DNA of 64,000 nt from Paracoccus sp. (in: a-proteobacteria) (GCA_030538705.1 JAUNTL010000001.1:1-64000); one strand, 5' to 3'. Counted from the stretch's first letter, positions 1 through 8,999 are shown. Made by a program: numbers and translations. The notes: generated by a model not told the origin, from the sequence alone.

Positions 1-249
1 ATGGCCCATGCCGGGCTGGGGCTGATCGGTGATCCGGTCTATGGCGGCGCGCGGCGCGCCTCTGCCCGCGCCTTGGGCGATGCGGCGGCGGCCGTTCAGG
101 CATTTCCCCGCCAGGCGCTGCATGCCGCGCGGCTGGGTTTTGACCATCCCGTGAGCGGGGCACGGCTGGAATTCACCTCGGCCCTGCCCGATGATATGGA
201 TCAACTGTTGTCACGGCTGCGCGGAACCCCGCACCCGCCGCCGCGTTGA
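1..249 (+). CDS. RluA/RluD-family 23S rRNA pseudouridine synthase, C-terminal end
   Basis: This is the last 82 residues of a gene that begins before the window. The segment MAHAGLGLIGDPVYGG is the conserved stretch following the catalytic core of RluA/RluD-type synthases, where the enzyme ends a substrate-contacting loop (usually HQIRVHMAH..GDPxYG). The C-terminal tail carries the usual LPxDM segment (ALPDDMDQLL). These enzymes convert uridine to pseudouridine in 23S rRNA. It lies 17 bases before rpoH on the same strand, an arrangement common in Rhodobacteraceae. Which paralogue it is (RluD, RluC or RluA) cannot be decided from the tail. Confidence 0.85.
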   Translation: MAHAGLGLIGDPVYGGARRASARALGDAAAAVQAFPRQALHAARLGFDHPVSGARLEFTSALPDDMDQLLSRLRGTPHPPPR

Positions 250-266
250 CGCCGAAAGGACGCGAT

Positions 267-1172
267 ATGGCCAATTACACCTCTCTTCCCGCACCCAGCC
301 CCGAACAGGGGATGAACCGTTATTTGCAGGAAATCCGCAAGTTCCCCCTGCTGGAGCCGGAAGAGGAATATATGCTGGCCAAGGCATGGACCGATCATGA
401 GGACAGCGAGGCCGCGCACAAGCTCGTGACCAGCCACCTGCGTCTGGCCGCCAAGATCGCCATGGGCTATCGCGGCTATGGCCTGCCGCAGGCCGAGGTG
501 ATTTCCGAGGCCAATGTCGGGCTGATGCAGGCGGTCAAGCGGTTCGACCCCGAGAGGGGCTTCCGGCTGGCCACCTATGCGATGTGGTGGATCCGCGCCT
601 CGATTCAGGAATATATCCTGCGCTCGTGGTCCTTGGTGAAGATGGGCACGACCTCGGGGCAGAAAAAACTGTTCTTCAACCTGCGCAAGGCCAAGAACCG
701 GATCGGCGCGCTGGAAGAGGGTGATCTGCGCCCCGAAAACGTCGCCCGGATCGCCCATGACCTGAACGTCACCGAACAGGAAGTCGTCGAGATGAACCGC
801 CGCATGGCCGGCTCTGACGCCTCGCTGAACGCGACCGTCGGGTCGGGCGACGGGGAATCGACCGCGCAATGGCAGGACTGGCTGGAGGATCAGGACGCCA
901 ATCAGGCCGACGATTACGCCGAGGCCGACGAGCTGAACCAGCGCCGTGCCATGCTGACCGCGGCCATGGACGTGCTGAACGAGCGCGAGCGCGACATCCT
1001 GATGGAGCGCCGGCTGCGCGACGATCCCCTGACGCTGGAAGAGCTTTCAACGCGCTATGACGTCTCGCGCGAGCGGATTCGCCAGATCGAGGTCAGGGCA
1101 TTCGAGAAATTGCAAGAACGCATGCGCAGCCTTGCCCGCGGCAAGGGCATGGTGATCGAGCCGGACGATTGA
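267..1172 (+). CDS. rpoH: RNA polymerase heat-shock sigma factor RpoH (sigma-32)
   Basis: A 301-residue alternative sigma factor that directs RNA polymerase to heat-shock and envelope-stress promoters. The ATG at 267 is preceded by AAAGGA; the reading frame runs further upstream, but the RBS and homology favour MANYTSL. Region 2 is clear (LRLAAKIAMGYRGYG, then the -10 recognition segment with RLATYAMWWIRASIQEY). The RpoH box, QKKLFFNLR, is at about residues 132-140, and region 4.2 has the helix-turn-helix VSRERIRQIE at about 265-275. Rhodobacterales often carry two rpoH paralogues; the sequence alone does not show which this is. Confidence 0.95.
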   Translation: MANYTSLPAPSPEQGMNRYLQEIRKFPLLEPEEEYMLAKAWTDHEDSEAAHKLVTSHLRLAAKIAMGYRGYGLPQAEVISEANVGLMQAVKRFDPERGFRLATYAMWWIRASIQEYILRSWSLVKMGTTSGQKKLFFNLRKAKNRIGALEEGDLRPENVARIAHDLNVTEQEVVEMNRRMAGSDASLNATVGSGDGESTAQWQDWLEDQDANQADDYAEADELNQRRAMLTAAMDVLNERERDILMERRLRDDPLTLEELSTRYDVSRERIRQIEVRAFEKLQERMRSLARGKGMVIEPDD

Positions 1173-1198
1173 CGCGGCACGGCCACGCGACCATTCTG

Positions 1199-1217
1199 CT
1201 GCCATAGCATGTGGCAG
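1199..1217 (+). terminator. Small hairpin after rpoH
   Basis: CTGCCA and TGGCAG form a perfect 6-bp stem around a 7-base loop, 26 bases after the rpoH stop. There is no T-run, so a terminator role is weak. It may instead sit in the leader of the following gene, whose start at 1224 is just downstream. Confidence 0.25.
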
Positions 1218-1223
1218 GACAGG

Positions 1224-2261
1224 ATGCGATCGACTGCGCTCAGGCAATTTCAGCGACTCGAGGCGGCCGGAAGCTGGCGCCCGGCACCCGATCAGCAAAT
1301 GCGCGAGGTCGTCGTTTCGATCGGCGAGGCGACGCTGGTTCTGTCGGACCCGAAATCTGACGCGCCGCTGACGCATTGGTCACTGCCTGCCATCCGTCGT
1401 GTGAACCCCGGCGAGGTGCCGGCGACCTATATCCCCGCCGCGGCCGAAGGGGATGACCAGCTTGAGACGCTGGAGCTTGACGACAAGCTGATGATCGAGG
1501 CGATTTCACGCGTGCAGGCGGCGATCGCGGCGCGCCGCCCTCATCCGGGGCGGCTGCGCGGCGGGCTGATGCGGGCCGGGGCGGCGATGATGCTGTCCGC
1601 GGCCGCGCTGTGGCTGCCGCCGGCGCTGCGCAGCCATGCCGCACGTATCACGCCGCCGGCCGAACGCCTCCAGATCGGCACCGCAATCCTTGCCGATATG
1701 AGCCGCGCCACCGGCCAGCCATGCCGCGATCCGGCCGCCGATCAGGTGCTGCGTCGGATGAGCCAGCGTCTGGGCCTGCCGCAGGATACGCAGATCACTG
1801 TCATGCGCGAATCCGTTCCCGGCGCGCTTATGCTGCCGGGCCATATTGCGGTCACAGATAACACGCTGATCGCCGGCCAGCCCGGACCAGAGGCACTGGC
1901 CGGCCATCTGTTGGCCGCGCGTATCACCGCCGCAGAGAACGACCCGTTGCGCGCGGTTATCGCGCGGGCGCCCTTTTCGGATGTGCTGGCATTGCTGACG
2001 CGCGGCACGCTGTCGCCCGCAGCAACGCACGGTCTGGGCGAATCCCTGCTGGCTGCCCCGGCCAGCTATGCGGCCGACGCTGTTTTGCTCGACGGTTTTG
2101 CCGCCGCACGTATACCCGCGACGCCCTTTGCCGAAACCCTTGGCGGCGCGCGCCAGGTCGCGCTGATCGAGGCCGACCCTTTCCGCGTCGCCGCCTATCC
2201 CGTCATCCTGAACGAACGGGATTGGGTCACGCTGCAACAGATCTGCGTCGATCGCGGCTGA
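1224..2261 (+). CDS. Membrane-anchored protein with degenerate M48-like peptidase region
   Basis: A 345-residue protein of unknown function. I chose ATG 1224 because AGGACAGG precedes it; an earlier in-frame ATG at 1209 has no RBS. Residues 1-105 form a soluble N-terminal part, about 111-134 one hydrophobic helix, and the rest is probably periplasmic. The segment GALMLPGHIAVTDNTL at about 200-216 resembles the strand NAFxxPGGxIxVxxGLL that precedes the zinc helix of M48/Oma1-type peptidases. The helix that should carry HExxH instead reads PEALAGHLLAARI, so the zinc site is absent. I infer a non-catalytic relative of M48 proteins; this is structural analogy and not proven. A 44-bp piece of this gene (2082-2125) recurs inverted downstream. 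Confidence 0.55.
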   Translation: MRSTALRQFQRLEAAGSWRPAPDQQMREVVVSIGEATLVLSDPKSDAPLTHWSLPAIRRVNPGEVPATYIPAAAEGDDQLETLELDDKLMIEAISRVQAAIAARRPHPGRLRGGLMRAGAAMMLSAAALWLPPALRSHAARITPPAERLQIGTAILADMSRATGQPCRDPAADQVLRRMSQRLGLPQDTQITVMRESVPGALMLPGHIAVTDNTLIAGQPGPEALAGHLLAARITAAENDPLRAVIARAPFSDVLALLTRGTLSPAATHGLGESLLAAPASYAADAVLLDGFAAARIPATPFAETLGGARQVALIEADPFRVAAYPVILNERDWVTLQQICVDRG

Positions 2262-2642
2262 GCCGGGACGGACCGGCGAGGACGCAGCCCGTTGTCGCCC
2301 CGGCGTCACCTCGGGTCTGCCCCTCGCAATCAGGGTTTGCATCCCCGTAATCAGCGCCATCGGGCAGGCTTGCCAGCCCGCCAAGTGCGCGCGCCATGAT
2401 TTCCGTTCGCATGTCGGACCGCGCTGACCCCGCTCAATGGCTTGCCAAGCGCGCGCCATGATGTCCCGCTTGCACATGTGTTTCGCAGCGCCGGCGACGG
2501 GCACGCCACGCGCGCGCGCGCCCCATGATTTCCGGCATGCGGCCTTGTCCCGTCTGCCGGCCCAAAGGCGTTACGGATATACGCGCGGCGGCAAAACCGT
2601 CGAGCAAAACGCAGCATGGCGCATGCGCCCGCCCGTCCGCCG
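2262..2642. other. Gene-free stretch with degenerate repeats and an inverted gene fragment
   Basis: About 380 bases between convergent genes. No credible coding frame is present. It holds three degenerate copies of a unit containing CGCGCGCC..ATGAT (near 2388-2400, 2450-2462 and 2511-2529, spaced about 62-67 bases) and, at 2567-2610, an inverted copy of part of the preceding gene. The composition suggests decayed duplicated DNA. I see no clear terminator. Confidence 0.6.
2567..2610 (-). repeat. Inverted 44-bp copy of bases 2082-2125
   Basis: Read on the minus strand, this stretch matches 2082-2125 at 40 of 44 positions. Three of the four differences are third-position or otherwise mild in the frame of the upstream gene, and the copy still reads VLLDGFAAARI in that frame. 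It is an inverted duplication of coding sequence placed about 440 bases downstream. Confidence 0.85.
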
Positions 2643-3776
2643 CTATCGCGGCACTGCCGCGCGATAGCCCGCCTTGCGCAGCCGGTCGAGCGCCGCGATC
2701 AGCATGTCCTGTGTCTCGAACGGGCCAGCAAGGACCAGCCGCTCATCGGCCGGATCATCCCTGCGTTCGCGCGCGACGGGATAGCCCATTGCATGAAGCG
2801 CCGCGATCGTTGCCATGACGCCATCGGGATTAAAGCGGCCGATCTGGATGTAGCGCGCATTGGCCGGAATGGCCGGCGTCACCCCATCGCCAGAGCCGGG
2901 CGCCGCCGCAGAATTGCGCGGCACCGGCTGTCCGGGAACGGTGGCGCCGGGCGGGCGCTGCGGGGCCGGGCCGGGCCGGGTCTTGGCGCCGGGGGCCGGG
3001 GCCGCGCCGGGGGCCTGTGCCGCGCCGGGGGCGGCGGCAGACGCCGCGCGTGCGGCCGCGACAATCGCGTCCCCTGCCCCTGTCGCGGCTGCCTCTTTCG
3101 CCGCGCCCCCTTTTGCCGCCTGAGCCGGGGCCTGCCGCCCGCCCGCTGCCCCCGCCGGGTCCGCAACCACAGCACCAGTGTCACATAGATCACCGCTCAG
3201 CCCCGCGGCGGACCCACCCGGCGCCTGACCGTCAGCCATCCCCAACAGCACACAAAACCGCGAATCGGGACCCGCATTGCGGATCGTCCGCATCGCAACG
3301 AGGGGCCGGGCGGCAAGATCACGGGCAACCTCGGCGGCAATGCCCTCTGCCGGCGGGGCGGCGGGAACATCCTGACGCGCCGCATCAGAGGCCATTTGCC
3401 CGGCCAACCCATGGGCCGCCGGCGGCGCGGGCGGCGGGCCAACAGGCGTATCCGGCGATATCGCACCAAGATCCGGGCGCGTTCCCGCCGCGCTCAGCAC
3501 CATGACCGTCAGATCACGTTCGAGTGCCGCCGGCTGGCCTGTGTTCATATCATCGTGCGCCAGCCATGCCGACCGGCTGGGGGGAAAACCGCAGACCGGC
3601 GCGCCCCCCGCGTCCAGACGCGCCGTCCAGCCCCGGCCCTGACGCAGAAAGACGCAGCCCTTGCTGTCGATATACTGCGCCGATGTGAAATCGGGCGGCG
3701 GCAATTCGGCCGGACCCGCCCACACGGCGGCAGGCCAGAACATCATGAAAACCCAGATCAGAACCAGTCCGCGCAT
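2643..3776 (-). CDS. Exported SPOR-domain protein
   Basis: A 377-residue protein with an N-terminal signal peptide (MRGLVLIWVFMMFWPAAVWAG). A cysteine-containing region follows (GCVFLRQGRGW..PVCGFP), then a long Ala/Pro/Gly-rich linker (about residues 110-295), and a C-terminal SPOR domain (about 300-377: RYIQIGRFNPDGVMATIAALHAMGYPV..LVLAGPF). SPOR domains bind peptidoglycan strands stripped of stem peptides at the septum, so a cell-envelope or division role is likely. It is convergent with the hypothetical gene upstream and stands alone. The linker has strong compositional bias. I do not recognise a named homologue. Confidence 0.75.
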   Translation of the reverse strand: MRGLVLIWVFMMFWPAAVWAGPAELPPPDFTSAQYIDSKGCVFLRQGRGWTARLDAGGAPVCGFPPSRSAWLAHDDMNTGQPAALERDLTVMVLSAAGTRPDLGAISPDTPVGPPPAPPAAHGLAGQMASDAARQDVPAAPPAEGIAAEVARDLAARPLVAMRTIRNAGPDSRFCVLLGMADGQAPGGSAAGLSGDLCDTGAVVADPAGAAGGRQAPAQAAKGGAAKEAAATGAGDAIVAAARAASAAAPGAAQAPGAAPAPGAKTRPGPAPQRPPGATVPGQPVPRNSAAAPGSGDGVTPAIPANARYIQIGRFNPDGVMATIAALHAMGYPVARERRDDPADERLVLAGPFETQDMLIAALDRLRKAGYRAAVPR

Positions 3777-3840
3777 CGTCCCGCCGAATCAGCCATTTCT
3801 CCCCTTCTATCCGGGGTGGCTTTCCAGCGGGTTAACGCAG

Positions 3841-4476
3841 CTATTTCGTTCCGAACATCCGGTCGCCCGCATCGCCCAGCCCCGGCACGATATAGCCGTG
3901 GTCATCCAGCCTCTCATCCAGTGCGGCGGTCACGATGGAAACGTCAGGATGGGCCTCTTTCATGCGCGCGACACCCTCGGGCGCGGCCAAAAGGCACAGA
4001 AAGCGGATGTTGCGCGCGCCGGCCGCCTTGATCAGATCAATCGCCGCCGCCGAAGAATTGCCGGTCGCCAGCATGGGGTCGACGACAATGGTCATGCGCT
4101 CGGCCAGTTCGCTTGGCAGTTTGGAATAATATTGCACCGGCTGAAGCGTCTCGGGATCACGGTAGAGACCGACAAAACCGACCCGCGCCGCCGGCACCAG
4201 CTCAAGTATGCCATCCAGCAACCCGTTCCCCGCCCGCAGGATCGACACAAGCGCAAGCTTTTTTCCCTCAAGAACCGGGGCATCCATCGGCTGCAACGGG
4301 GTGTCGATGCGGCGGGTATGCAGCGGCAGCTCGCGCGTGACCTCATAGGCCAGAAGCAGGCTGATCTCTCGCAAAAGCTGGCGGAACCCCGCCGTCGAGG
4401 TATTTCGGTCGCGCATCAGCGACAGCTTATGCTGAACAAGAGGATGATCGACGATGGTCAGATGCCGGGCGGTCAT
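3841..4476 (-). CDS. upp: Uracil phosphoribosyltransferase
   Basis: A 211-residue enzyme converting uracil and PRPP to UMP, the salvage step that captures uracil released by the upstream nucleoside enzymes. The PRPP-binding motif [14 protein letters not shown] and the uracil-site segment [13 protein letters not shown] near the C-terminus are intact, as is [13 protein letters not shown]. The frame is open for another 66 codons upstream, but homologues begin at [13 protein letters not shown], so I chose ATG 4476. It is the last gene of the cdd-deoA-deoB-add-upp operon, 31 bases after add. Confidence 0.95.
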   Translation of the reverse strand: MTARHLTIVDHPLVQHKLSLMRDRNTSTAGFRQLLREISLLLAYEVTRELPLHTRRIDTPLQPMDAPVLEGKKLALVSILRAGNGLLDGILELVPAARVGFVGLYRDPETLQPVQYYSKLPSELAERMTIVVDPMLATGNSSAAAIDLIKAAGARNIRFLCLLAAPEGVARMKEAHPDVSIVTAALDERLDDHGYIVPGLGDAGDRMFGTK

Positions 4477-4507
4477 GGCGTTCTCCGCTGGAATGGTTCG
4501 GTAAGGA

Positions 4508-5491
4508 TTACGGGTCAAGGGCCGCCAGCAGGCGCGCGCGGGTCGCAGCGTCGCAAAAGGCAGCCTCGGCGGCAATACGGTTGAGCGCCGTGAACTCTGT
4601 CTCTGCCCAGCCGAAAGCCTCGGCCAGTCTGGTATATTCATGACTGAGCGAGGTGTGGAAAAACGGCGGGTCATCGGTCGAAACCGTCACCCGGACGCCG
4701 GCATCCGCCAGCCGGGCGATCGGATGAGACGGCCAGTCCGCATAAACCCCGAGGGCAATATTCGAACCGGGACAGACCTCAAGCACGATACCCTGACGGG
4801 CAAGATCGCGCAGCAGCGCCGGATCCTCGACCGCGCGGACCCCATGGCCGATGCGGCTGACACCCAATGACAGCGCGTCGCGCACCGATTGCGGCCCCCG
4901 CCACTCGCCCGCATGGCAGGTCAGCCCCAGACCCGCCTCGCGCGCACAATCGAATGACCATGCAAAATCCCGCGGATGGCCGGCGGTTTCCGCGCCCGCC
5001 AGCCCCAGCCCGGTGACCCAGCCGCTGCCATCGCTGCTGGCGGTTTCGGCCGCACAGATCGCGGTGGCGCGGGCACGTTCGGCGCCGAAATGACGGATCG
5101 GCGTCAGGATCGCGCGACTGTCGATGCCCTGTGCGGCCATGCGGCGGGCCGTTTCCTCCATCGCGGCGAGATATTCGCGCCACGCGCTCAGATCACCACC
5201 GCCGCAGAACTCGGGAGATACAAACAATTCGACATAGATCGCGCCATCCTCGGCGCAGTTCTGCAACACCTCTGCCAGCAGGCGGGCATAATCCGAAGGT
5301 GTGCGCACAAGCGCGGAGGCCGCCTCATATACGCGCAGGAAATCATTGAAATCACGATAGGAATAATTTCCATCCGCGTCAAAGATACGCGGCAGATCGT
5401 GGCCTTTCTCGGCCGCCAGCCCGCGAATAAAGGCCGGCGGGGCCGCGCCTTCGAGATGCAGGTGAAGTTCAATCTTTCTTAGGTCTTTCAT
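4508..5491 (-). CDS. add: Adenosine deaminase
   Basis: A 327-residue zinc hydrolase converting adenosine and deoxyadenosine to inosine and deoxyinosine. The metal and catalytic motifs of the family are present: HLHLEGA near residue 9, HAGEWRGP (catalytic Glu), [11 protein letters not shown], and STDDPPFFH with the metal-binding Asp. Length is normal. It lies between deoB and upp on the same strand with short gaps (32 and 31 bases), consistent with one salvage operon. The related adenine deaminase family shares these motifs, so adenine cannot be ruled out as substrate from sequence alone. The operon context favours the nucleoside. Confidence 0.88.
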   Translation of the reverse strand: MKDLRKIELHLHLEGAAPPAFIRGLAAEKGHDLPRIFDADGNYSYRDFNDFLRVYEAASALVRTPSDYARLLAEVLQNCAEDGAIYVELFVSPEFCGGGDLSAWREYLAAMEETARRMAAQGIDSRAILTPIRHFGAERARATAICAAETASSDGSGWVTGLGLAGAETAGHPRDFAWSFDCAREAGLGLTCHAGEWRGPQSVRDALSLGVSRIGHGVRAVEDPALLRDLARQGIVLEVCPGSNIALGVYADWPSHPIARLADAGVRVTVSTDDPPFFHTSLSHEYTRLAEAFGWAETEFTALNRIAAEAAFCDAATRARLLAALDP

Positions 5492-5523
5492 CGGATGATG
5501 ATCCTGCGAATCAGATGCGGAGG

Positions 5524-6702
5524 TCAGATGAAGCTCTTGCCATGGCCCGGGGCGGGCAGGCCCAGATGGGCGGCGACACTGGCGCCGATATCGCTGAAAC
5601 CGACATGACCGATGGCGCGCGGCCCCAGCCCGGCGCCCAGAACAGCCACACGTTCGCGGGTGTGATCCGTGCCGGTCCAGCTGGGATCATTGCCATGATC
5701 GGCGACAAACAGGATCAGATCACCTGCGCCCAGCCGCGCGATGGCCTGACCGGCAATGCCGTCAAACCATTCCAGCTGTCCGCCATAGCCGTCAATATCG
5801 CGCCGATGGCCATAAATGCTGTCGAACTCGACGAAATTGGCAAAAGTCAGACTGCCCGGCGCGGCCGTCCCGATCATGTTCAGCAGATGCACCGCCAGAT
5901 CGGCATCGGACTGCCCCTTATGCAGATGGGTAATGCCGCGATGGCTGAAGATATCGCCGATCTTGCCGATCGCATGGGTATCGCGGCCCGCCGCAGCGGC
6001 GATATCAAGGATGGTATCGGCAGGCGGCGGTATGGCGAAATCACGCCGGTTCGGCGTGCGCCTGAATGCGCCCGGCGTCCCGGTAAAAGGCCGCGCGATC
6101 ACCCGGCCGACGCGCATCTCGTGCAGCATCGGCGCCAGATCGGCGCAAAGCCGCAACAGCCGGTCAAGCCCGAACGCCTCTTCATGCGCCGCGATCTGAA
6201 AGACGCTGTCGGCCGAGGTATAGCAGATCGGCCAGAGGCTGCGCAGATGCTCGGCCCCGAACTCATCGACGATGACCGTTCCCGAGGCATGGCAATTGCC
6301 CAAAATCCCCGCCGTGCCCGCAAGCTCGCAGACCCGCGCGGTCACTTCGGGCGGGAAGGCGGGGCGGGTATCGGGGAAATAATGCCAGTTCCACGGCACC
6401 GGAACGCCGGCGATCTCCCAATGTCCGGTCGGTGTGTCCTTGCCGGGCGAAATCTCGGTCGCGGCCCCCCACAGGCCGCGCGGATCAGCCCCCAGCCCCG
6501 GCGCATCCTGACCCGAGGCAAGGCGGACCGCCGCACCCAGACCCAGCCGGTCAAGATGGGGCATATTCAGCCCGCGTGCCTGCGCGATATGAAGGACGGT
6601 ATTTGCGCCGGTATCGGGCCGCCCGTCATTAAAGAAATCCGCCGCATCGGGCGCCCCGCCGATGCCGACAGAATCCATAACCACCAAAAATACGCGTGTC
6701 AT
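5524..6702 (-). CDS. deoB: Phosphopentomutase
   Basis: A 392-residue Mn-dependent mutase of the alkaline-phosphatase superfamily that interconverts (deoxy)ribose 1-phosphate and 5-phosphate, linking nucleoside phosphorolysis to central metabolism. Metal-binding motifs are present at the N-terminus (VMDSVGIGGAPDA), in the middle (GKDTPTGHWEI with the phosphorylated Thr) and at the C-terminus (FVADHGNDPSWTGTDHTRE). The start at 6702 has GAGG seven bases upstream and follows the deoA stop by nine bases, so translation is probably coupled. Confidence 0.95.
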   Translation of the reverse strand: MTRVFLVVMDSVGIGGAPDAADFFNDGRPDTGANTVLHIAQARGLNMPHLDRLGLGAAVRLASGQDAPGLGADPRGLWGAATEISPGKDTPTGHWEIAGVPVPWNWHYFPDTRPAFPPEVTARVCELAGTAGILGNCHASGTVIVDEFGAEHLRSLWPICYTSADSVFQIAAHEEAFGLDRLLRLCADLAPMLHEMRVGRVIARPFTGTPGAFRRTPNRRDFAIPPPADTILDIAAAAGRDTHAIGKIGDIFSHRGITHLHKGQSDADLAVHLLNMIGTAAPGSLTFANFVEFDSIYGHRRDIDGYGGQLEWFDGIAGQAIARLGAGDLILFVADHGNDPSWTGTDHTRERVAVLGAGLGPRAIGHVGFSDIGASVAAHLGLPAPGHGKSFI

Positions 6703-6711
6703 CGGCGGGCC

Positions 6712-8019
6712 TCAATCCTGCTGAACGGGTGCGATGCGGGCGCGGATCAGCGGGCCGATATCGGGCGCCGCATCACCCAGATGACAGGCGCGCTGAACCG
6801 CGGTGATGGCGGCGGTGGCCGCATCATCGGTCGCGGCATGGACCAGGCCAAGGCAGCCTTGCGTCTGTTCCCCCAGCCGGCGCAGATCGGACAGGCCGGT
6901 GCGGTGGTCGATGGGCTGTCCTGCCCTTACACGGCCGCCGCCGAGCGCGATCACCGCATGTCCAAGCGCAGCGGTGTCAATCGCGGTAATGATGCCCTCG
7001 GGCGCCGGCACAGGGCGGATAACGGGGGCGGGTGCAAGGTGGCGCGCCGGATGATCCAGCAGATCAGCCGGGCCACCCTGGGCCGCAATCATGCGGCCAA
7101 AACATTCCGCCGCCCGACCGCTGTCAAGCGCCCCGGTCGCCAGCCCCAACCCATCGGATATACCGGCCAGAGCAAGCGCCTCTGCCGAAAGCGCAAGGGT
7201 CAGATCACGCAGCGCCGAAGGCGCGCCGCGCAGACAATCCATCGCCTCGGCGACCTCCAGCCCGTTGCCGGCCGCGCGCGCCAGCGGCTGGTCCATATCG
7301 GTGATCAGCGCCGAACACAGACAGCCCGCGGCATTGGCTGTCCCGACCAGCGATTGCGCCAGATCAAGCGCCGCCTGCCCGCCGCCCAGAAACGCGCCCG
7401 AGCCGGACTTCACGTCAAGGACAAGCGCGTCCAGCCCCGCCGCCAGCTTTTTCGAAAGGATCGAGGCCGTGATCAGGTCGATCGATTCGACGCAGGCGGC
7501 CTCATCCCGGATCGCGTAAAGCCGCCGGTCCGCCGGTGCCAGCCCCGCCGAGGCGGCAACGATAGCGCAGCCGATCCCGCTGACAATATGGCGAAATTCA
7601 TCCTCGCCGATATCGACGCGAAAACCCGGTATGGCCTCCAGCTTGTCAAGCGTGCCGCCGGTATGGCCCAGCCCCCGCCCCGATATCATCGGCACATAGG
7701 CGCCACAGGCCGCCAGAACCGGCGCCAGAATCAACGAGACCGTATCCCCGATCCCCCCGGTCGAATGCTTGTCAACGACCGGACCCGGCAGATCCCATTG
7801 CAACACGTCGCCGGAATCGCGCATCGCCCGTGTCAGCGCGGCACGGCCCTGCATTGTCAGGCCGCGCGTCAGCACCGCCATCGCAAAGGCCCCCGCCTGC
7901 GCATCCGAAACCGTCCCATCCGCCAGCCCCGCCGCAATCCGGCGCGCCCCATCGTCATCCAGCCCGCCGCCATCGCGCAGACGGGCGATCACCGGGCGCG
8001 GGTCCGAGCCGGGCAACAT
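6712..8019 (-). CDS. deoA: Thymidine phosphorylase
   Basis: A 435-residue enzyme that cleaves thymidine (and deoxyuridine) with phosphate to base plus deoxyribose 1-phosphate. The family signature DKHSTGGIGDTVSL, the glycine-rich GRGLGHTGGTLDKLE and VKSGSGAF are all intact. The frame extends far upstream, but homology (short helix, RDGG, then the ISDxQAGAFAMA type helix) places the start at ATG 8019. It is 89 bases downstream of cdd, the largest gap in the operon but with no obvious terminator. Confidence 0.94.
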   Translation of the reverse strand: MLPGSDPRPVIARLRDGGGLDDDGARRIAAGLADGTVSDAQAGAFAMAVLTRGLTMQGRAALTRAMRDSGDVLQWDLPGPVVDKHSTGGIGDTVSLILAPVLAACGAYVPMISGRGLGHTGGTLDKLEAIPGFRVDIGEDEFRHIVSGIGCAIVAASAGLAPADRRLYAIRDEAACVESIDLITASILSKKLAAGLDALVLDVKSGSGAFLGGGQAALDLAQSLVGTANAAGCLCSALITDMDQPLARAAGNGLEVAEAMDCLRGAPSALRDLTLALSAEALALAGISDGLGLATGALDSGRAAECFGRMIAAQGGPADLLDHPARHLAPAPVIRPVPAPEGIITAIDTAALGHAVIALGGGRVRAGQPIDHRTGLSDLRRLGEQTQGCLGLVHAATDDAATAAITAVQRACHLGDAAPDIGPLIRARIAPVQQD

Positions 8020-8108
8020 GGCATCGACAGCGGATTGCCGGGATGGGCCTGATCCCTCCTGACCCGATGCGACGGGCCCGCCGGCGCAGCCCTCAGGATG
8101 CGGCGATC

Positions 8109-8507
8109 TCAAGACCGTCCGCCCTGCATATGGGCAACCTCGAAACGGCCCGGCAACAGCGCCCCGATCGTTGTCGGCAGGCTGTCGCCACCGGTGGTTG
8201 CCAAAAGGACGGGCGTGTCGCCGCGCCCGAACTCGGCCAGTTTCTGGCGGCACCCCCCGCAAGGTGGCACCGGACCGGGCGAATCGGCGATGACGGCGAC
8301 CTCGATCAACTCGGTCTCGCCGGCGGCAACCATGGCGGCGATGGCGCCCGCCTCGGCACAGGTGCCTTCGGGATAGGCGACATTCTCGACGTTGCAGCCG
8401 CGATAGATGCGCCCCGACGCACCGCGCACGGCCGCACCGACCTTGAACTGAGAATAGGGTGCATAAGCAAATTCGCGGACCTCGCGCGCGGCATCAAGCA
8501 GGGACAT
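8109..8507 (-). CDS. cdd: Cytidine deaminase
   Basis: A 132-residue homotetrameric-type cytidine deaminase that makes uridine or deoxyuridine from (deoxy)cytidine. Zinc and catalytic motifs are CAEAGAI and PCGGCRQ, and the N-terminal YAPYSQFKVGAA matches the family. ATG 8507 has GGAGG four bases upstream. This is the first gene of the salvage operon. An in-frame ATG six codons earlier (8525) is possible but has no better RBS. Confidence 0.95.
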   Translation of the reverse strand: MSLLDAAREVREFAYAPYSQFKVGAAVRGASGRIYRGCNVENVAYPEGTCAEAGAIAAMVAAGETELIEVAVIADSPGPVPPCGGCRQKLAEFGRGDTPVLLATTGGDSLPTTIGALLPGRFEVAHMQGGRS

Positions 8508-8999
8508 GGGGCCTCCGAATGTCATCTCGCCGAGTCTGAACCCAGCCGCGCCCGGATGCAAGCACGGCAGATATTGAAGGGCAGACCGCGCGGCAATTGC
8601 CGAGAGCCGATGCCGCCAACGGCTGTCAACGCGCCGGCGGCACCGCGCATCAACATGGCGGCCCGCCGGATACGCCGACCACAGGCCCCGCGACCAGCCG
8701 GCAGCGCATAACGTCAAAGGACAGATTACCAAGCGGTGCCGGCCACAGGCCCGCATGACCGGTCAGGCTGCATACTCGCGCGTGCAGGCCGCGACGCCGC
8801 AAATGCGCCGCCCCATCTGCCGCATCACCGGGGCGCGGCTGGCGGACGGGGCTTGTGACCCATCATCGCCCAGCCAATGCGTACCTGCCGGCTGCTATCC
8901 CTTGAGGTGGCCGGGCAAACTGGTTTAACGCTGAACCAGTTCACAACAGTGGATCGGGAGCAGCCTTGCGCGCAGCATCCCGGCATCAAGGAGGAGCGG
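8508..8999. other. Gene-free divergent region between cdd and maeB
   Basis: About 490 bases separating the minus-strand salvage operon from maeB. I find no convincing gene. Two imperfect copies of a short GCCGxCCACAGGCCC motif lie at about 8677-8695 and 8736-8754. The maeB-proximal end carries a strong palindrome, listed separately. Promoters for both directions must lie here, but I cannot pick convincing hexamers. Confidence 0.5.
8918..8941. promoter_or_regulatory. 24-bp palindrome upstream of maeB, probable operator
   Basis: AACTGGTT and AACCAGTT are perfect 8-bp inverted arms around an 8-base centre (TAACGCTG), 59 bases before the maeB start. Arms containing TGGT/ACCA recall operators of GntR-family regulators, although those usually have a shorter centre. 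The position fits control of maeB transcription. The binding protein is unknown. Confidence 0.5.

Noticed and set aside
5515..8052. An 845-codon open frame on the plus strand, opposite deoB and deoA
   Set aside because: It is antisense to two well-conserved enzymes, has Arg/Pro/Gln-rich composition without domains, and arises from GC-rich third positions of the real genes.
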